From an uncultured Cyclobacteriaceae bacterium (lineage in GTDB: Bacteria; Bacteroidota; Bacteroidia; Cytophagales; Cyclobacteriaceae), in assembly GCA_947492745.1 (NCBI GenBank), contig CANLOE010000027.1:1-64000 (forward strand): DNA of 64,000 nucleotides. The letters run 5' to 3'. Of the stretch, positions 1 to 10,400 are shown one piece after another; the stretch's first letter is position 1, and every line of letters begins with the position of its first letter. The position numbers and the translations under genes were made by a program. The notes under the pieces are model-generated. The model ran no database searches. It saw nothing but the letters and a program-made list of their open reading frames with translations, and was not told where the DNA came from.

Positions 1-215
1 TCGCAATAAAGGTCGAAGATTGCCCTTCTGTCCAAGGAGGAATCCCCCAGCTGTTCGTTTTTGATATAGTTCAGCGACACGATCTCCCCCTGTTCCTCGC
101 GTAGCAGCTCGTTCAGGAAGTCCAGTAACAGGTCCTTGTTGGGCTCTTCTCCGAAGAGCCTCTTGAACCCATAGTCGGTAAAGGGGTTGATGTATTTTTC
201 CGTTAGTGAGGTCAT
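1..215 (-). CDS. Rpn/PD-(D/E)XK family nuclease, N-terminal part
   Basis: The gene starts at the ATG at 215 and runs off the left edge; 71 codons are visible. The product begins MTSLTEKYINPFTDYGFKRL and continues through LFGEEPNKDLLLDFLNELL. NPFTDYGFKRLFG is the typical N-terminus of the Rpn/YhgA-like PDDEXK_2 family, often annotated as putative transposases. Family members are DNA nucleases linked to RecA-independent recombination and, in some bacteria, phage defence. The catalytic D...E-x-K part is outside the window, so activity cannot be judged. It points away from the repeats at 291-654. Confidence 0.85.
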   Translation of the reverse strand, partial: MTSLTEKYINPFTDYGFKRLFGEEPNKDLLLDFLNELLREEQGEIVSLNYIKNEQLGDSSLDRRAIFDLYC

Positions 216-290
216 CGCTTGTTTTTACAAAAATACTACTTTTTTATGAATGCTTTCTATAGCAGAACTCCGTTGTAGTCAATGAAGGGG

Positions 291-436
291 TTTGGGCTTT
301 TTGTTTGGTACCGAGAATTTTGGCTTTTGTGCTCTCATGAAGGTTTTTTTCCGTTGCGTAGCCGAAGCTACGGAACTTGAAAAAGACAAGGTCAGGGTGC
401 TAAATGTGAAATTCGCAGGCAAAAGAAAAAGCCTAA
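291..436. repeat. Family H repeat, MITE-like (single copy)
   Basis: A 146-bp non-coding segment with imperfect terminal inverted repeats: the left end reads TTTGGGCTTTTTGTTTGG and the reverse complement of the right end reads TTTAGGCTTTTTCTTTTG. The centre holds the palindrome CGTAGC-CGA-AGCTACG near 350-375, the same layout as families A, B and D. I see no clear target duplication and only one copy. Confidence 0.5.
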
Positions 437-488
437 ATCACTTCAATCTCTAAACTTTTATGAAAACACTATTTTATTTATTGTTCAA

Positions 489-654
489 CCCGGATCATAC
501 ATTGAAAAATCTACTGCGGCCTTAAATAGCTTCAAATCAGTCGTTACACTACGTTTTTTGAATTCACCGTAGCGGTGCTATGCTAAATCCAATAAAACTC
601 CCTGATTTATTGCTGTTTAAACCCTCGTTACGAAGTTCCAACGCATGATCCGGG
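489..654. repeat. Family A repeat, copy 1 (166 bp)
   Basis: Starts CCCGGATCATAC and ends GCATGATCCGGG. Flanks are TTCAA (484-488) and TTCAG (655-659), a 5-bp duplication with one mismatch. The centre carries CCGTAGCGGTGCTATGC. Its right flank is the broken 3' end of the heme/FG-GAP pseudogene, so it seems to have landed in or just after that gene. Other full-length copies are at 30130, 51818 and 55973. Confidence 0.75.
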
Positions 655-659
655 TTCAG

Positions 660-2205
660 CTGGTTTTCCAATACCACACAGGGTATCCCTTCTTTGACCC
701 ATCGCTCTACATAGCCCAACTTAGGGACCACTTCAAAGGTCAGTGTACCAGGTCCGTATCACCGTCTTTATCATAATCGGAAGCATCCATCACTATCCAT
801 CGGCCCTTGTTCACTTTCTCAAAAGTACTCGGGGAGAAATGATTGAAGCCATCATTCTCTAAATAAACAAAGCTTTCCTCTGGGCTGTTCTTGAAGTCCG
901 GAAAAAAAGAAATAGCTGCAATATCGCGGTCACCATCTTGGTCGAAGTCTTCCACCACCGCATTGTAGGCATCATTCAATTGATAGAAAAAATCTTTTTT
1001 AAATCCGTTCTGCCCGTTATTCAGGTAGATTTAAATGCCGTGAAAAAGCTTCGGTACAGGATTGTAATCCCCATTGTCCCCGGCACAATTATAGTATATC
1101 CAAATGTCCGTCCGTGTTGAAGTCTTTCATCTCGGGAAAAATCGAACCCTGTGTGGCTGAAAATCCGATGACCCTTTCCCTTGAAAACTTCCCTTCCGCT
1201 TCATTATGGTAAATATCGATACCTTCGTCCGCCTGTTCGAAAAGCGCTACGGTATCGGGTTGTTGGTCTTGATTCATGTCATGAACATCAGCTTTGATGG
1301 TACTGGGTTTGTTCCACAGCACTTGCTTTTCATAATTATAATTGCCTTTGTTCTTGTACCATGACAGCGCCCCTGCCCACTTCCCAAATTCACATACGAT
1401 AATATCCTGTAGACCATCCCCATCCAGATCGGCATAGGAGGAGTGTACCGGCCGATGTAGACCGTTGATGGGGATGGTGAGAGCAGAGTACCTTCTTGAT
1501 TGGGCAGTAATAGTACCATCCCTTTCGGGGCATCGATTGGAGGGAAACTCCCCATAACGTTTAGCCAAAGCCCATCTTTCTGTTCTTCCAACCATACCGC
1601 TCCTTCTTTGACCTTGCCCGCTTTGATAAGCCCCTGCTCATTGTTCAGGTGGAGTAGGCTTTGCGTATTCGCATCTCCCAGGTAGATTTTGCCGTTCTTA
1701 TTGACCTTGCCCAAAGTAGTACTGGGCGGGGACATTTTGGTAGGCGGTATGATGGCACTGAATTGTTGCATTGTCTTGGGAATGGCCTCCCTCTGCGGTA
1801 GCACTAATCGGTCGGGAGCCATACGAAGGTAAAAGGATTTGATTTTTTTCCAATCCGTGCTGTCTATGGTAGGCTTCTCCGGAAAAAATCCCGATTTCCT
1901 TACGATTTCTCCCCCGAGGTTTTTTTAGAAAAGTCCAGCTCTTGTTTTCGTGTCGGGGTAGATGCCGTACATATAGCCCGTTCTGGGAAGTATATAATGC
2001 TCCCAAGTAGTCTTGTCCAATTGGACTCGGGTTCAGGGTATTGATGACATGAAATACAGTACAGTTTTGAAAGTGCTTCACCCGTCTTTGCCTTGCTGTC
2101 CCTATTGTTTTTTCCCTTTTGCTCACAAGAGCAGAGGATACTCATCGAGCAAAGCAAAACAATAGCAAAATCAATTCTGGTTTTGGCTGCCCTAAAAGGG
2201 GACAT
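660..2205 (-). pseudogene. Decayed heme-binding, FG-GAP/VCBS-repeat lipoprotein gene
   Basis: Remains of one gene scattered over all three minus-strand frames. From a probable ATG at 2205 come a lipoprotein signal (LLCSMSILCSCEQ), then YCISCH, a CxxCH c-type heme site. Frames shift repeatedly between about 2000 and 1460. Recognisable FG-GAP/VCBS pieces then follow: YADLDGDGLQD, DFNTDGHLDI, a TAA stop at 1031-1033, DFDQDGDRD, DYDKDGDTDL. After one more shift comes the family's C-terminal stretch ending WVKEGIPCVVLENQ at 660, directly against the target repeat of the family A element. In intact relatives such proteins are secreted lipoproteins with one heme and a beta-propeller. At least four frameshifts plus a stop make sequencing error unlikely, since neighbouring genes are intact. 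Confidence 0.8.
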
Positions 2206-2346
2206 TCGGTGTCGTAGAGCGAAATGGAATAGAAAGCCTATAATAGGCGAAATCAAATACCGTAGAGGGTGGAGTATGGTAGTTTTCATGGTGATGGTTT
2301 TGACTGACTCGATAGTGCGATGGGGTATTCGTTAGAGACCGGAATG

Positions 2347-2384
2347 AAAAAGAGGTTGCCGATGTGTTCCGGCAACCTCTTTTT
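2347..2384 (-). terminator. Rho-independent terminator of the peroxidase-like gene
   Basis: A long perfect hairpin, AAGAGGTTGCCG / CGGCAACCTCTT, with an 8-nt loop and T-runs on both strands. It lies about 20 bp past the stop codon of the minus-strand gene ending at 2404 and ahead of the pseudogene. Confidence 0.85.
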
Positions 2385-2403
2385 ACTGATGGACAATGCG
2401 AGT

Positions 2404-4344
2404 TCAATACTCGCCACCTATTTTTCTTTGATTCAATACAGGGTCTGTAAAGCGTGGCAGCCTTGTGGGGGCTGCATTCTTAGTGCTGGACAGGTCGGTC
2501 AGTGACTCCATAAAAGCCACCAAGGATTTGGACTCTGCATCGGAGAGCTCCAAGGGGTCCGGAGGCAGGGTCTGATTCGGTAGGTCAAAGCCTAGGCCCT
2601 GACCACCACCTTTATTGTAGAAGTCCACCACCTGCTCTAGGCTAGTGTATACACCGTTGTGCATATAGGGAGCGGTAGCCGCTGCATTCCTTACGGTGGG
2701 CGTTTTGAAGGCATGTTTGTAGATATGCGCCCCTTCTTTGATAACACCGTTCATTCTACCAAAATCGTTGTCCAGCTTTGTATTCCCAATATCGGCAGGT
2801 ACTCCCAGTACTTCGGATTCGGATTCTTTATAAAAAGGAGGGACCAGACCACTGAATGTAGGTGCAAAATGACAAGTGCCACAGGCTGCCTTGCCATAAA
2901 ATAGATTGAATCCCTTAATGGCCTCATCGGATAACTCTTCCGATTCGTCCCGCACGTATTTGTCAAAAGGAGAATCAAAACCCGATAGGGAAGCGACATA
3001 GGCTGCAATAGAAGCGGAAACGGAGTACTTGTTGATAGGCTCATCGCCCAACTCCGGGAAACCCTTTTTAAAAAGGGTAACGTACTCATCGCTCTTTTCC
3101 AATGTTTTGAATATGTTTAGGAAAGAATTGCGAAACTCACTCTTATCCACGATGACATGCTCTATCTGATCATCCAGCATATCCGTTCTTAGGTCATGAA
3201 AGAAGCGGTCGGCATAGGCTGCATTGATAAGCGTGGGGGAGTTGCGCTTCAGTTCTCCCTGAAAGTCAAAAGCAGTACTTTTTGCCTTTCCATCGGTAAA
3301 AGCTTTTTCCGGTTGATGGCAGGAGGCGCAGGACCTTTTATTGTTCCGGGATAGAATGGGGTCAAAGAACAGGGCTCGTCCGAGGGATACAACGTCTTTA
3401 TTGTCCTTGTCCGAGGGATAGCGCGTATAATAGTTGCTGTTCAGGAACTGAGGGTCGAACAGGTTTCTTGCATAATAATTTACGGCATGCTTTTGGTACA
3501 ATGGGGGTGCCTCATAGTAGGTCTCTATCCCGATTTTGAGCTGAGCATCTAGAATTGAGGCATAAATAGGGTTGATATGGTTTTTCAGAAAATACATCCT
3601 ATCGAATTTCTCAAAGTCTGTATTTGTTTCCAAGTAGTTTATAGCGCCATCAAATTGCCTTTTCAGTTCTTTGGTCAGTTGTGGGGCTTTTTTGTTGAGA
3701 AGAGGGGTATAACGAAGGATGGCTTCTTTTACCGACCTTAGTGCTATGGCCTGTTCTTCTATCACCTGTTCCAAAGAAGGCGAATCAAAACCCGCCAGAT
3801 TCTGTGTAAAAATCCTTATGACCTCCTGTCGGCCTGCTTCGAAAATGTACCTGTGGGTAAAGGGTACTTTCTTTTGGAAATCTAGCGTTTTCGAGATATT
3901 GAAGCTTAACTGTTCGCTTAACGCTGAAATCTTCTCTTTGTTCTCACTGTATTCGTCAGAAAAAAGTAATTCTTCGATGATTTGAATCCCTTCAGGTTCC
4001 AATACAGTGATATCGTCATCAGCCTTTCGCTCTAAACTGGGCAAAGGAGCTCCATTGATATAGTCTTTATTGAACTCCGGGTCGATGTAGGCAATAAGGT
4101 ATTCGATTTTTTTGTAGTCTTTTCTCAGAGCGAGGAAAATCTTGCGCTGTTCTGTCACGGAGGCTCTGTCGAGGCTTTTCTGAAAAGTATCCGCACTGTT
4201 CTTTAGTGTTTCTATGTTCAGTAAGTAGGCCTCGGATATTTCTGTGATAACAGAATCGATAGGGGCGGGGAATCGGTAGTTGTTGAACGAAGCCAATCCA
4301 AGAAAGGCTGCTACTGTGATGGTCAATATTAATCTCCTCTTCAT
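2404..4344 (-). CDS. Di-heme cytochrome c peroxidase-family protein, long form
   Basis: A 646-residue protein. I start it at ATG 4344 (MKRRLILTITVAAFLGLASF), which gives an export signal; an in-frame ATG 60 bp upstream gives a poor N-terminus. The first ~300 residues are helical and unassigned. The C-terminal half is a MauG/CcpA-type peroxidase: heme site 1 CASCH near residue 335, heme site 2 CGTCH near 487, and TPTVRNAAATAPYMHNG near 555. The family is periplasmic and either reduces hydrogen peroxide or performs MauG-like oxidations. Similar long Bacteroidota proteins often accompany FG-GAP and phosphatase genes, as here. It is separated from phoX upstream by a terminator, so it probably has its own promoter. 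The exact substrate is unknown. Confidence 0.88.
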   Translation of the reverse strand: MKRRLILTITVAAFLGLASFNNYRFPAPIDSVITEISEAYLLNIETLKNSADTFQKSLDRASVTEQRKIFLALRKDYKKIEYLIAYIDPEFNKDYINGAPLPSLERKADDDITVLEPEGIQIIEELLFSDEYSENKEKISALSEQLSFNISKTLDFQKKVPFTHRYIFEAGRQEVIRIFTQNLAGFDSPSLEQVIEEQAIALRSVKEAILRYTPLLNKKAPQLTKELKRQFDGAINYLETNTDFEKFDRMYFLKNHINPIYASILDAQLKIGIETYYEAPPLYQKHAVNYYARNLFDPQFLNSNYYTRYPSDKDNKDVVSLGRALFFDPILSRNNKRSCASCHQPEKAFTDGKAKSTAFDFQGELKRNSPTLINAAYADRFFHDLRTDMLDDQIEHVIVDKSEFRNSFLNIFKTLEKSDEYVTLFKKGFPELGDEPINKYSVSASIAAYVASLSGFDSPFDKYVRDESEELSDEAIKGFNLFYGKAACGTCHFAPTFSGLVPPFYKESESEVLGVPADIGNTKLDNDFGRMNGVIKEGAHIYKHAFKTPTVRNAAATAPYMHNGVYTSLEQVVDFYNKGGGQGLGFDLPNQTLPPDPLELSDAESKSLVAFMESLTDLSSTKNAAPTRLPRFTDPVLNQRKIGGEY

Positions 4345-4375
4345 AAATCTATCTGATATGTATTGAATTGAAATC

Positions 4376-4408
4376 AAAAAATGAGACCCCGGACAGGGCC
4401 TCATTTTT
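4376..4408 (-). terminator. Rho-independent terminator after phoX-like gene
   Basis: The hairpin AAAAATGAGACCC / GGGCCTCATTTTT with a short loop lies between the stop of the minus-strand PhoX gene (4514) and the start of the next gene (4344). Read on the minus strand it ends in a T-run. Confidence 0.75.
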
Positions 4409-4513
4409 CTACTGAAATATAGCCGGTTGATTACACTTCAAACGGGCAGTGGCCCTTTGCGTAAAATTAAGGGTGGACACAGTTCATTTTAGGTAATCGA
4501 CCAGTAATGAAGC

Positions 4514-6391
4514 TTACTTGGCTTCTTCTATGATGATTTTTCCTCCATGCAGTTTACCTGTCTTTTCGTCAAAGGCCCGGTAGATATAGGCACCTGTTGC
4601 CAGGTCATTGACGCTGACGGTTTTTGTGTTTCTGGCTACTTTTACGCGCGCTCCGGCTGCATTGTAGAGGGCGATGTCAACCAGTTTGTTCAATTCCAAT
4701 TCTCTAGAGACAGCATTGGGGAAAACGATGAATTCATCTGCACCTGCTACGAGGTCCTTTTGGTCCTTCACTCCCGTGATGGCCGTAATGGCCTGGTCCC
4801 AGCCTGTGATAGCATAGGTCAAAGAGTTGTTGTAAGGGAAAGGATTGTCGGTAGAGGGATGCTGAGAGTTCAACAAGATGGTCTTACCATCGGGAGTAGG
4901 TTGAACGCCCGTCATTTCTGCTCCCAGAGGAGAGATGGAAACCCTCACCAGGTCATCAACATTTGGTGCTGAAATACTCATGTCCAAGATATAGAACTCG
5001 CAGGTCCTATTGGTAATGCCCATGGGTACTCTTCCGTTGGAAGTACCGTTCAGGTCTTCACAGATCAGCATATAAGCCTGTCCATTGACGACCATCACGT
5101 TCAATCCATCAGGGTTGGAGAGGTGGTTCTCAGGATAATCGGCCAGTTCGGGAGATTCTTCCAGGAAAGAACCACCTTCGAGGTAGGTAGTGACCTTACC
5201 TGTAGCGGGGTCGAACTTCAGCACACGACCATAATAGTCATTGAAGCTGCCTCCCATGACGAGATCGATCAATTGTTCATCGGTCTTATCCGCAAACTCG
5301 GGAAAGCGCTTTTTCAAAGGAGCTACCCAGTGGTCATCCAACACACCGCCCAGAGCAGCGCCTTCTTTGAGGCGTGTGCCGATATTGTCACGACCTGTTT
5401 CGGTCATATAGACAGCACCATCATGATAGGTTACCCATTCCAAGCGGTTGAACATCGTCGCTCCTTTGGATAGGGCTATCTGGGTAAAGTTGAGCATATC
5501 CTCCAGCTTATCATTGGCGATTTCCACCCAAGGCTCTCCACTTTGGTCATGCTTATAGGCGAATAGTTTTCCTTTGGTAAAATCACCTGGGGTGTCGGCA
5601 ACGAATTTACTGAAGATACCGGGAGTGGCATCGGCACCCATGTACACCGTCTTATTGTCGGCAGCGATAGCACCACCTTCGAAAGGCTGACGTCCCCAGT
5701 TGTATTGTTTCCTGATGGCGACCGCTTCTTTAGGGTCGATTTCTACCATGTAGTTGAAGTTCTCGAATTTCTCGATAGTGGCACCATCAAAGTCACCGGG
5801 GATATCAGTGGAGATGGTAAATTGGTCCAGATTCCTGACCTGATCGTTCAGTGCATCATTATCGGCACGGAACCACTCCTCAGCGGTCCAGATCCTTCCA
5901 TCAACAGAAGAGGTGATACCACCACAGTTCATCCCTGTTTCTCCAACAGTATTCACGAAATCAACGTTAAAATACTCGCCCGAACGGCCGTCCGCAAGCG
6001 TCTGGGGAACCACTTCCAATAAATCGGTTATTGGGTCTCTTTTTACTTTGAAGACAGTCATCCCACCTCCATCACCGATACTGTCATTGGAAATGATACG
6101 CTCGTGATTGACACTTACCCAACCCAAGTCCGATGACTCATTGTCAGGAGTGAATCCGATGAAATCATTCCACTGCTTTGCTAGGGCCTCACCGGGTGCA
6201 TTGCCATAGGTCTCGGTAGTCTGTACTTTGTCCGTACCACCAATGAAGAGTATTTGGTTCTTTAGAGGAGATGGAGGAAATACAACCGTATTGGGTTCGA
6301 AGGAGGGGTCGATTTCAACATCGAACACAAATTGGCTGTATCCGCAAAAAGGAAGAGCCAAGGCTACTAATAATAGTCTAAGTTTTTTCAT
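4514..6391 (-). CDS. PhoX-family alkaline phosphatase with T9SS sorting domain
   Basis: A 625-residue secreted protein. The N-terminus MKKLRLLLVALALPFCGYSQ is a signal peptide. The body belongs to the PhoX/DUF839 family, a Ca/Fe-dependent phosphomonoesterase fold: GMNCGGITSSVDGRIWTAEE near residues 155-173 matches the family's NCxGG...W-x-x-EE ligand motif, and NPDGLNVM is near 430. The last ~75 residues (from about FIVFPNAVSRELELNKL) form a T9SS type A C-terminal domain. The enzyme should therefore cross the outer membrane through T9SS and be anchored or released, with PorU (encoded at 7451-10846) removing the tail. The likely role is phosphate release from organic esters. PhoX enzymes are usually Tat-exported in Proteobacteria, so Sec plus T9SS is the Bacteroidota variant. 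Confidence 0.88.
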   Translation of the reverse strand: MKKLRLLLVALALPFCGYSQFVFDVEIDPSFEPNTVVFPPSPLKNQILFIGGTDKVQTTETYGNAPGEALAKQWNDFIGFTPDNESSDLGWVSVNHERIISNDSIGDGGGMTVFKVKRDPITDLLEVVPQTLADGRSGEYFNVDFVNTVGETGMNCGGITSSVDGRIWTAEEWFRADNDALNDQVRNLDQFTISTDIPGDFDGATIEKFENFNYMVEIDPKEAVAIRKQYNWGRQPFEGGAIAADNKTVYMGADATPGIFSKFVADTPGDFTKGKLFAYKHDQSGEPWVEIANDKLEDMLNFTQIALSKGATMFNRLEWVTYHDGAVYMTETGRDNIGTRLKEGAALGGVLDDHWVAPLKKRFPEFADKTDEQLIDLVMGGSFNDYYGRVLKFDPATGKVTTYLEGGSFLEESPELADYPENHLSNPDGLNVMVVNGQAYMLICEDLNGTSNGRVPMGITNRTCEFYILDMSISAPNVDDLVRVSISPLGAEMTGVQPTPDGKTILLNSQHPSTDNPFPYNNSLTYAITGWDQAITAITGVKDQKDLVAGADEFIVFPNAVSRELELNKLVDIALYNAAGARVKVARNTKTVSVNDLATGAYIYRAFDEKTGKLHGGKIIIEEAK

Positions 6392-6899
6392 TTCTATAAG
6401 TGTAGAAGGTTATAATTTTTCTCTGGTCAAAATTAGGTTCTGTATGTGAAGAAGGAATTAAGGTGAGGTTAACAAATTGATTATCTCTCAGAGTTCCAGC
6501 AATTTGTAATGGTTTTAAATAGCTGGTTATGAAGTGATAGTATGGTTTTTTCTTGCTATTGCAAGAAGTAGGCATGAGAATGATTTGGACTCTTTAATTT
6601 ATGGGAAAAATTAAACCCAGGTCATGCAGTTTTTCATTATTCTATTGATTTTCATAGGTGTTGGTCAAAGCGCTGTCAAATCTAAATTCGCTTTTCCAAA
6701 AGAAGAAAATATAATGCGCCGGCAAAAGCGAGTTCGATAACACCTTCAATAGTATGGACAAGGCATCGTCAATCTTCGGTTTGTGTCTTCTTAAGGGTAT
6801 AAAATTCTTAAAATCAGTGAAATGTACGTTATTTTTAAACTGACGGTGGCGGTATTACACTGCCTGGATTATGTATTAGAGTTTAGTTATGAGGGGTTA

Positions 6900-7058
6900 T
6901 ACAAATTTGGGTTTTAAATGTCGTATAGGATTGCGCGGGTCATTTTTTTTCAATCAAGGCGAACACCGCAGGGATAGCAGCGCTATCCCGAGGATGGTCA
7001 ACGCAGAGTGAAACAAAATGAACAGGAAGATATGCGATAGTTAAAAGCTAAATTTGTA
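6900..7058 (+). repeat. Family D repeat, copy 1 (159 bp)
   Basis: Starts TACAAATTTGGG, ends CTAAATTTGTA, and is flanked by TTA on both sides (6897-6899 and 7059-7061). The centre is GGGATAGCAGCGCTATCCC. It is inserted into the family A element. Confidence 0.85.
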
Positions 7059-7063
7059 TTAAA

Positions 7064-7230
7064 CCCAAAATGATCAATAGCCTTCCTATTCCGAACATAA
7101 ATTACTTCAAAATCAGTGGTTTTACGCTGCGCAGGTTCGTTACCTTAATGATGCACTAAGCCTCCTCACCTAAACCGCTGATTTTATCGCAATTATGTCC
7201 TCATCACGAAACCCTATCGATCAATTTGGG
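7064..7230 (+). repeat. Family C repeat, copy 1 (167 bp)
   Basis: Starts CCCAAAATGATCAATAG and ends CTATCGATCAATTTGGG, with TTAAA on both sides (7059-7063 and 7231-7235). It shares its ends with family B but has a different interior (TGCGCAGGTTCG...). It lies directly beside the D element inside the disrupted A element. Confidence 0.85.
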
Positions 7231-7450
7231 TTAAAACGCATTCACTTTGCCGATTTGCAGCTATTTAAGGTCGAAATAGAAAGGCTAATGCATAATCCGG
7301 GTTGAATCCAAGAAGACCTGCTGAAGTATTCTATTTTGAGCCTTTACTGTAAAATTCTAAAGCATATTTTAGGCTAAAGGGTCAAAATCAGGGTGAAATA
7401 AGTTGAATTGCAATCAAAAAATAAAGAATAAACCGCTTCATTTGGTGTGC

Positions 7451-10400
7451 TTATCGGAAAATAAGTTTTCCCATTTTTCTTTGGGGAACGGAAGATGGCC
7501 ATAGCTCGAAAACAAAGTAGCATAGTTTATTGTCCATCACGGAGGTACCATCATTTTTTCTGAAACGTAGGGTGTGATATCCATCCTGCGCCTTATCCCC
7601 GGCGATAAGAGATTCGGATACAGTATGCAATAGGGTCCCTTTGGTATCGTATACTTTTAGGGAGATATAGGCATTTTGTTTTAGGTTGGCGTAGGTAAAG
7701 TAAAAATCCACATATTCTTCGGCTGGGTTGGGGTAGTAAGAGAAGCTTTCCAGTAGGACCTCATCCTCGTTGACGACGGTAAAATCGACTATGGCTTTGC
7801 CTGGATTATTCTGGGTGTCATAGGCAGTGATGAAAAGGCGGTGTTGCCCAGGTTCAAGCGTCCCAATAGGGAATTCGAGCTGTCCCGATCGGAAATCATC
7901 TCGATTGTTCCGATAATAAGGTGTCAGGTTGTATTCGGTTTTACCATCCAGTATGGCCAGAATACCTCTCTGGTTTCGTTCGGAGACATTAATGCCCTGT
8001 TCATCCCGTAACTCTAGGAACAGCGTCGCTTTTGGACGGATACGTCCTCCGTTCACAAAGTCACTACCGTTCAGGTAAGCCTGTATGTCGGGTCCTTTTG
8101 AATCTCCATGCTGTAGCAGGGCATCCCCCTCAATGGATAGCAGTTCTGATCCCGAGGCATCGATGTGTCTTGCTTTGTCTACGGCATAGGTGCTTAATTT
8201 CCCATGTCCCGAGAGTACATCGGGATTGATGTCCACAGGCAGAACGGCAGTGAAGGCAAATATTCCTGCTTTGACAGTTGCCCGTCCTCTGAACAGCATG
8301 TTTTCCCGACTTTTATAACGTATGACGGTACTTGTTTCGCCAGTGGGTAGTGTTTTTTTTTGCTCGACTTTGTCGAGAAGTGTTGCGGTTATTTCCCCGT
8401 TGAACTGGGTGTCGACATTGGCTCCGTCCAATACTTCTCCCGAAAAGGTGAATTGCTGTCCTGGTCTCAACCTATCGGTGGTAAGGCCCTGCTCAATGGT
8501 GATTTTACTTACTTTGATATTGCGTTCCGGATAGGCTACGCGCATGGAAGGGTCGCCTAGGAGGATGAAATTGCGATTGATATTATCCGCCTCACTATCG
8601 TTTTTGGTATCTTTCAGGATATCGCCCAAGCGTAGCCGGCTCCCATCTTTATTTTTCCTGAATACATGGCTGTAAAAGGCCCTACTGATATCGTAATTGG
8701 TATTGACGAACATAGGCCTGGCTGTAGTGAAAGTAGCAATGGCGCCGCCCTTTTCGGATAACAGCGCTATTTCTGCTCCTGAATTCCTTAAAGGGTCATC
8801 GTGTCTCCCGAACTCACAGGTAGCTGTGAGGAGTATGGGGAGCTTGTCTTTATTCTCCCAAGCTTCAATATCCTCTACCTCAAGGATGTATTCATCAGCC
8901 CAAGCCGTTTCACCACCATGACCGATATAGTCCATCAAGAATACTCCACTGTTGATATGCTCCTGTATTTCTTTCCGAACGGCCTCGGTGGCCGATTCTT
9001 CGGTGTGGGCACCGACAAAGATACGGCTGGGATTAATGGACGACATGAGCCCCTCACTGTGCTCGGCCAGAATGTCGGACTGCAGCATAAACTTGTTCTC
9101 CTCCCCATTATCTGCCACGTAGGCCACATTGTTCTTCCAATCACCAAAACAATGTTGACATGTTTCGTAGTAAATAACTTTATCGACCAACTTCCTTGCT
9201 TCTTCGGGGCTTTGTACGGGAAACCGTCCTATGCCAAGGTCTAGATAGTGCACGGTATCCTCAAAACGATTGTCCTCTGACCACTCTCCTTCATTATCAT
9301 CCATAAAAGTATAATAGTCATCAGAAGCATAACTATGTACATTATGCAAATAGTCCCTAGACTGGTAAGTAGGTATCCAATTGGTGTTTTTTGCCAGTCG
9401 GTCTTTATAATCATAGGAGGCATCCCCGAAAAGAAGTACGTACCGCAGCTGTTTGGATTTGAGGTAGAGCGACCGGATAAAGTTCCGTAGGGCAGTAATA
9501 TCCTGTCTGCCCGAAGAAAACTCATTGTATACTTCTTCCACGCTCACTACACTTACCGACATAGTGGAGGCTTTACTTCGGTACTTGGCAAAACGTTTCG
9601 CTTCTTTCAGAAAGGCCCTTGGGCTGATGATCAAGAAGGTAGGGGATTCCATACCGTGTAGGTTCTGCGGGGAGATCTTACCCTCAGATTCAGGATAGGG
9701 AAAATCCACACCCTCGAACACAATGTATCGACGAAGTTGTTCAGAAGGAGAGGAGAAAGATAGACGGCCCTTTTTATCATGCGCATACTCTTGTACGATG
9801 GGGTTCATAGGGCTGGTGATATCCCATACATGCTCTTTCCCTGTAGCTTCGCTTAACTGATAATAGGAGAGCTTATGGTCCAAGCTGGCCAGCGATTGGA
9901 AAGTGGTGGATTTTCCATAGCGTTTTAATTGTCTTTTGAAATGCAGCGAAAACCGATTGATATAGCCTAGTCCTTCGCCGCTACTATCAAAGGTGAAAAT
10001 CAAGGGGAGCTTGCCGTTTCTGTCCACTGCTTGGGCGCTAAAGGCAAAATGACCTGTACCGCTGATTCCTTTTCTTCCATAGAGAAGGGGTTTTACAGCA
10101 CTTAAGCCTATTTTACCGATTTCCTTAGCTTCTGTGGATACTATGAAATCACTAGGTGAAGTAGTGACCGAAAGCACCTCCGTACTTATGGTTACCCGCG
10201 AAGGATCGATAATCCCAGAGAGGTCCATATCGAAAACACGCTTTTCCCCCGTCTCTACCTGCTCGCCCAGCCACTCCCGACCCGATCCCAATAGGTTGTA
10301 AATATCACTTTCGTGAAAGTAGAGGGCATCATAGGAAGTGATGGCATTCAGACCTTCATTTTTCTGGTTTTTTCTTGCTGGCATTTTCAGGCCCGCTCCT

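Larger units (their letters stand above)
6862..7301. repeat. Composite repeat: family A element split by D and C
   Basis: The left end of a family A element (CCTGGATTATGTATTAG) begins at about 6862 and its right end (GCATAATCCGGG) closes at 7301. Between them sit a complete D element and a complete C element, each with its own target duplication. Part of the A interior, including its central palindrome, is missing. The rest of the gap between phoX and porU (6392-6860 and 7302-7450) shows no gene. Confidence 0.75.
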
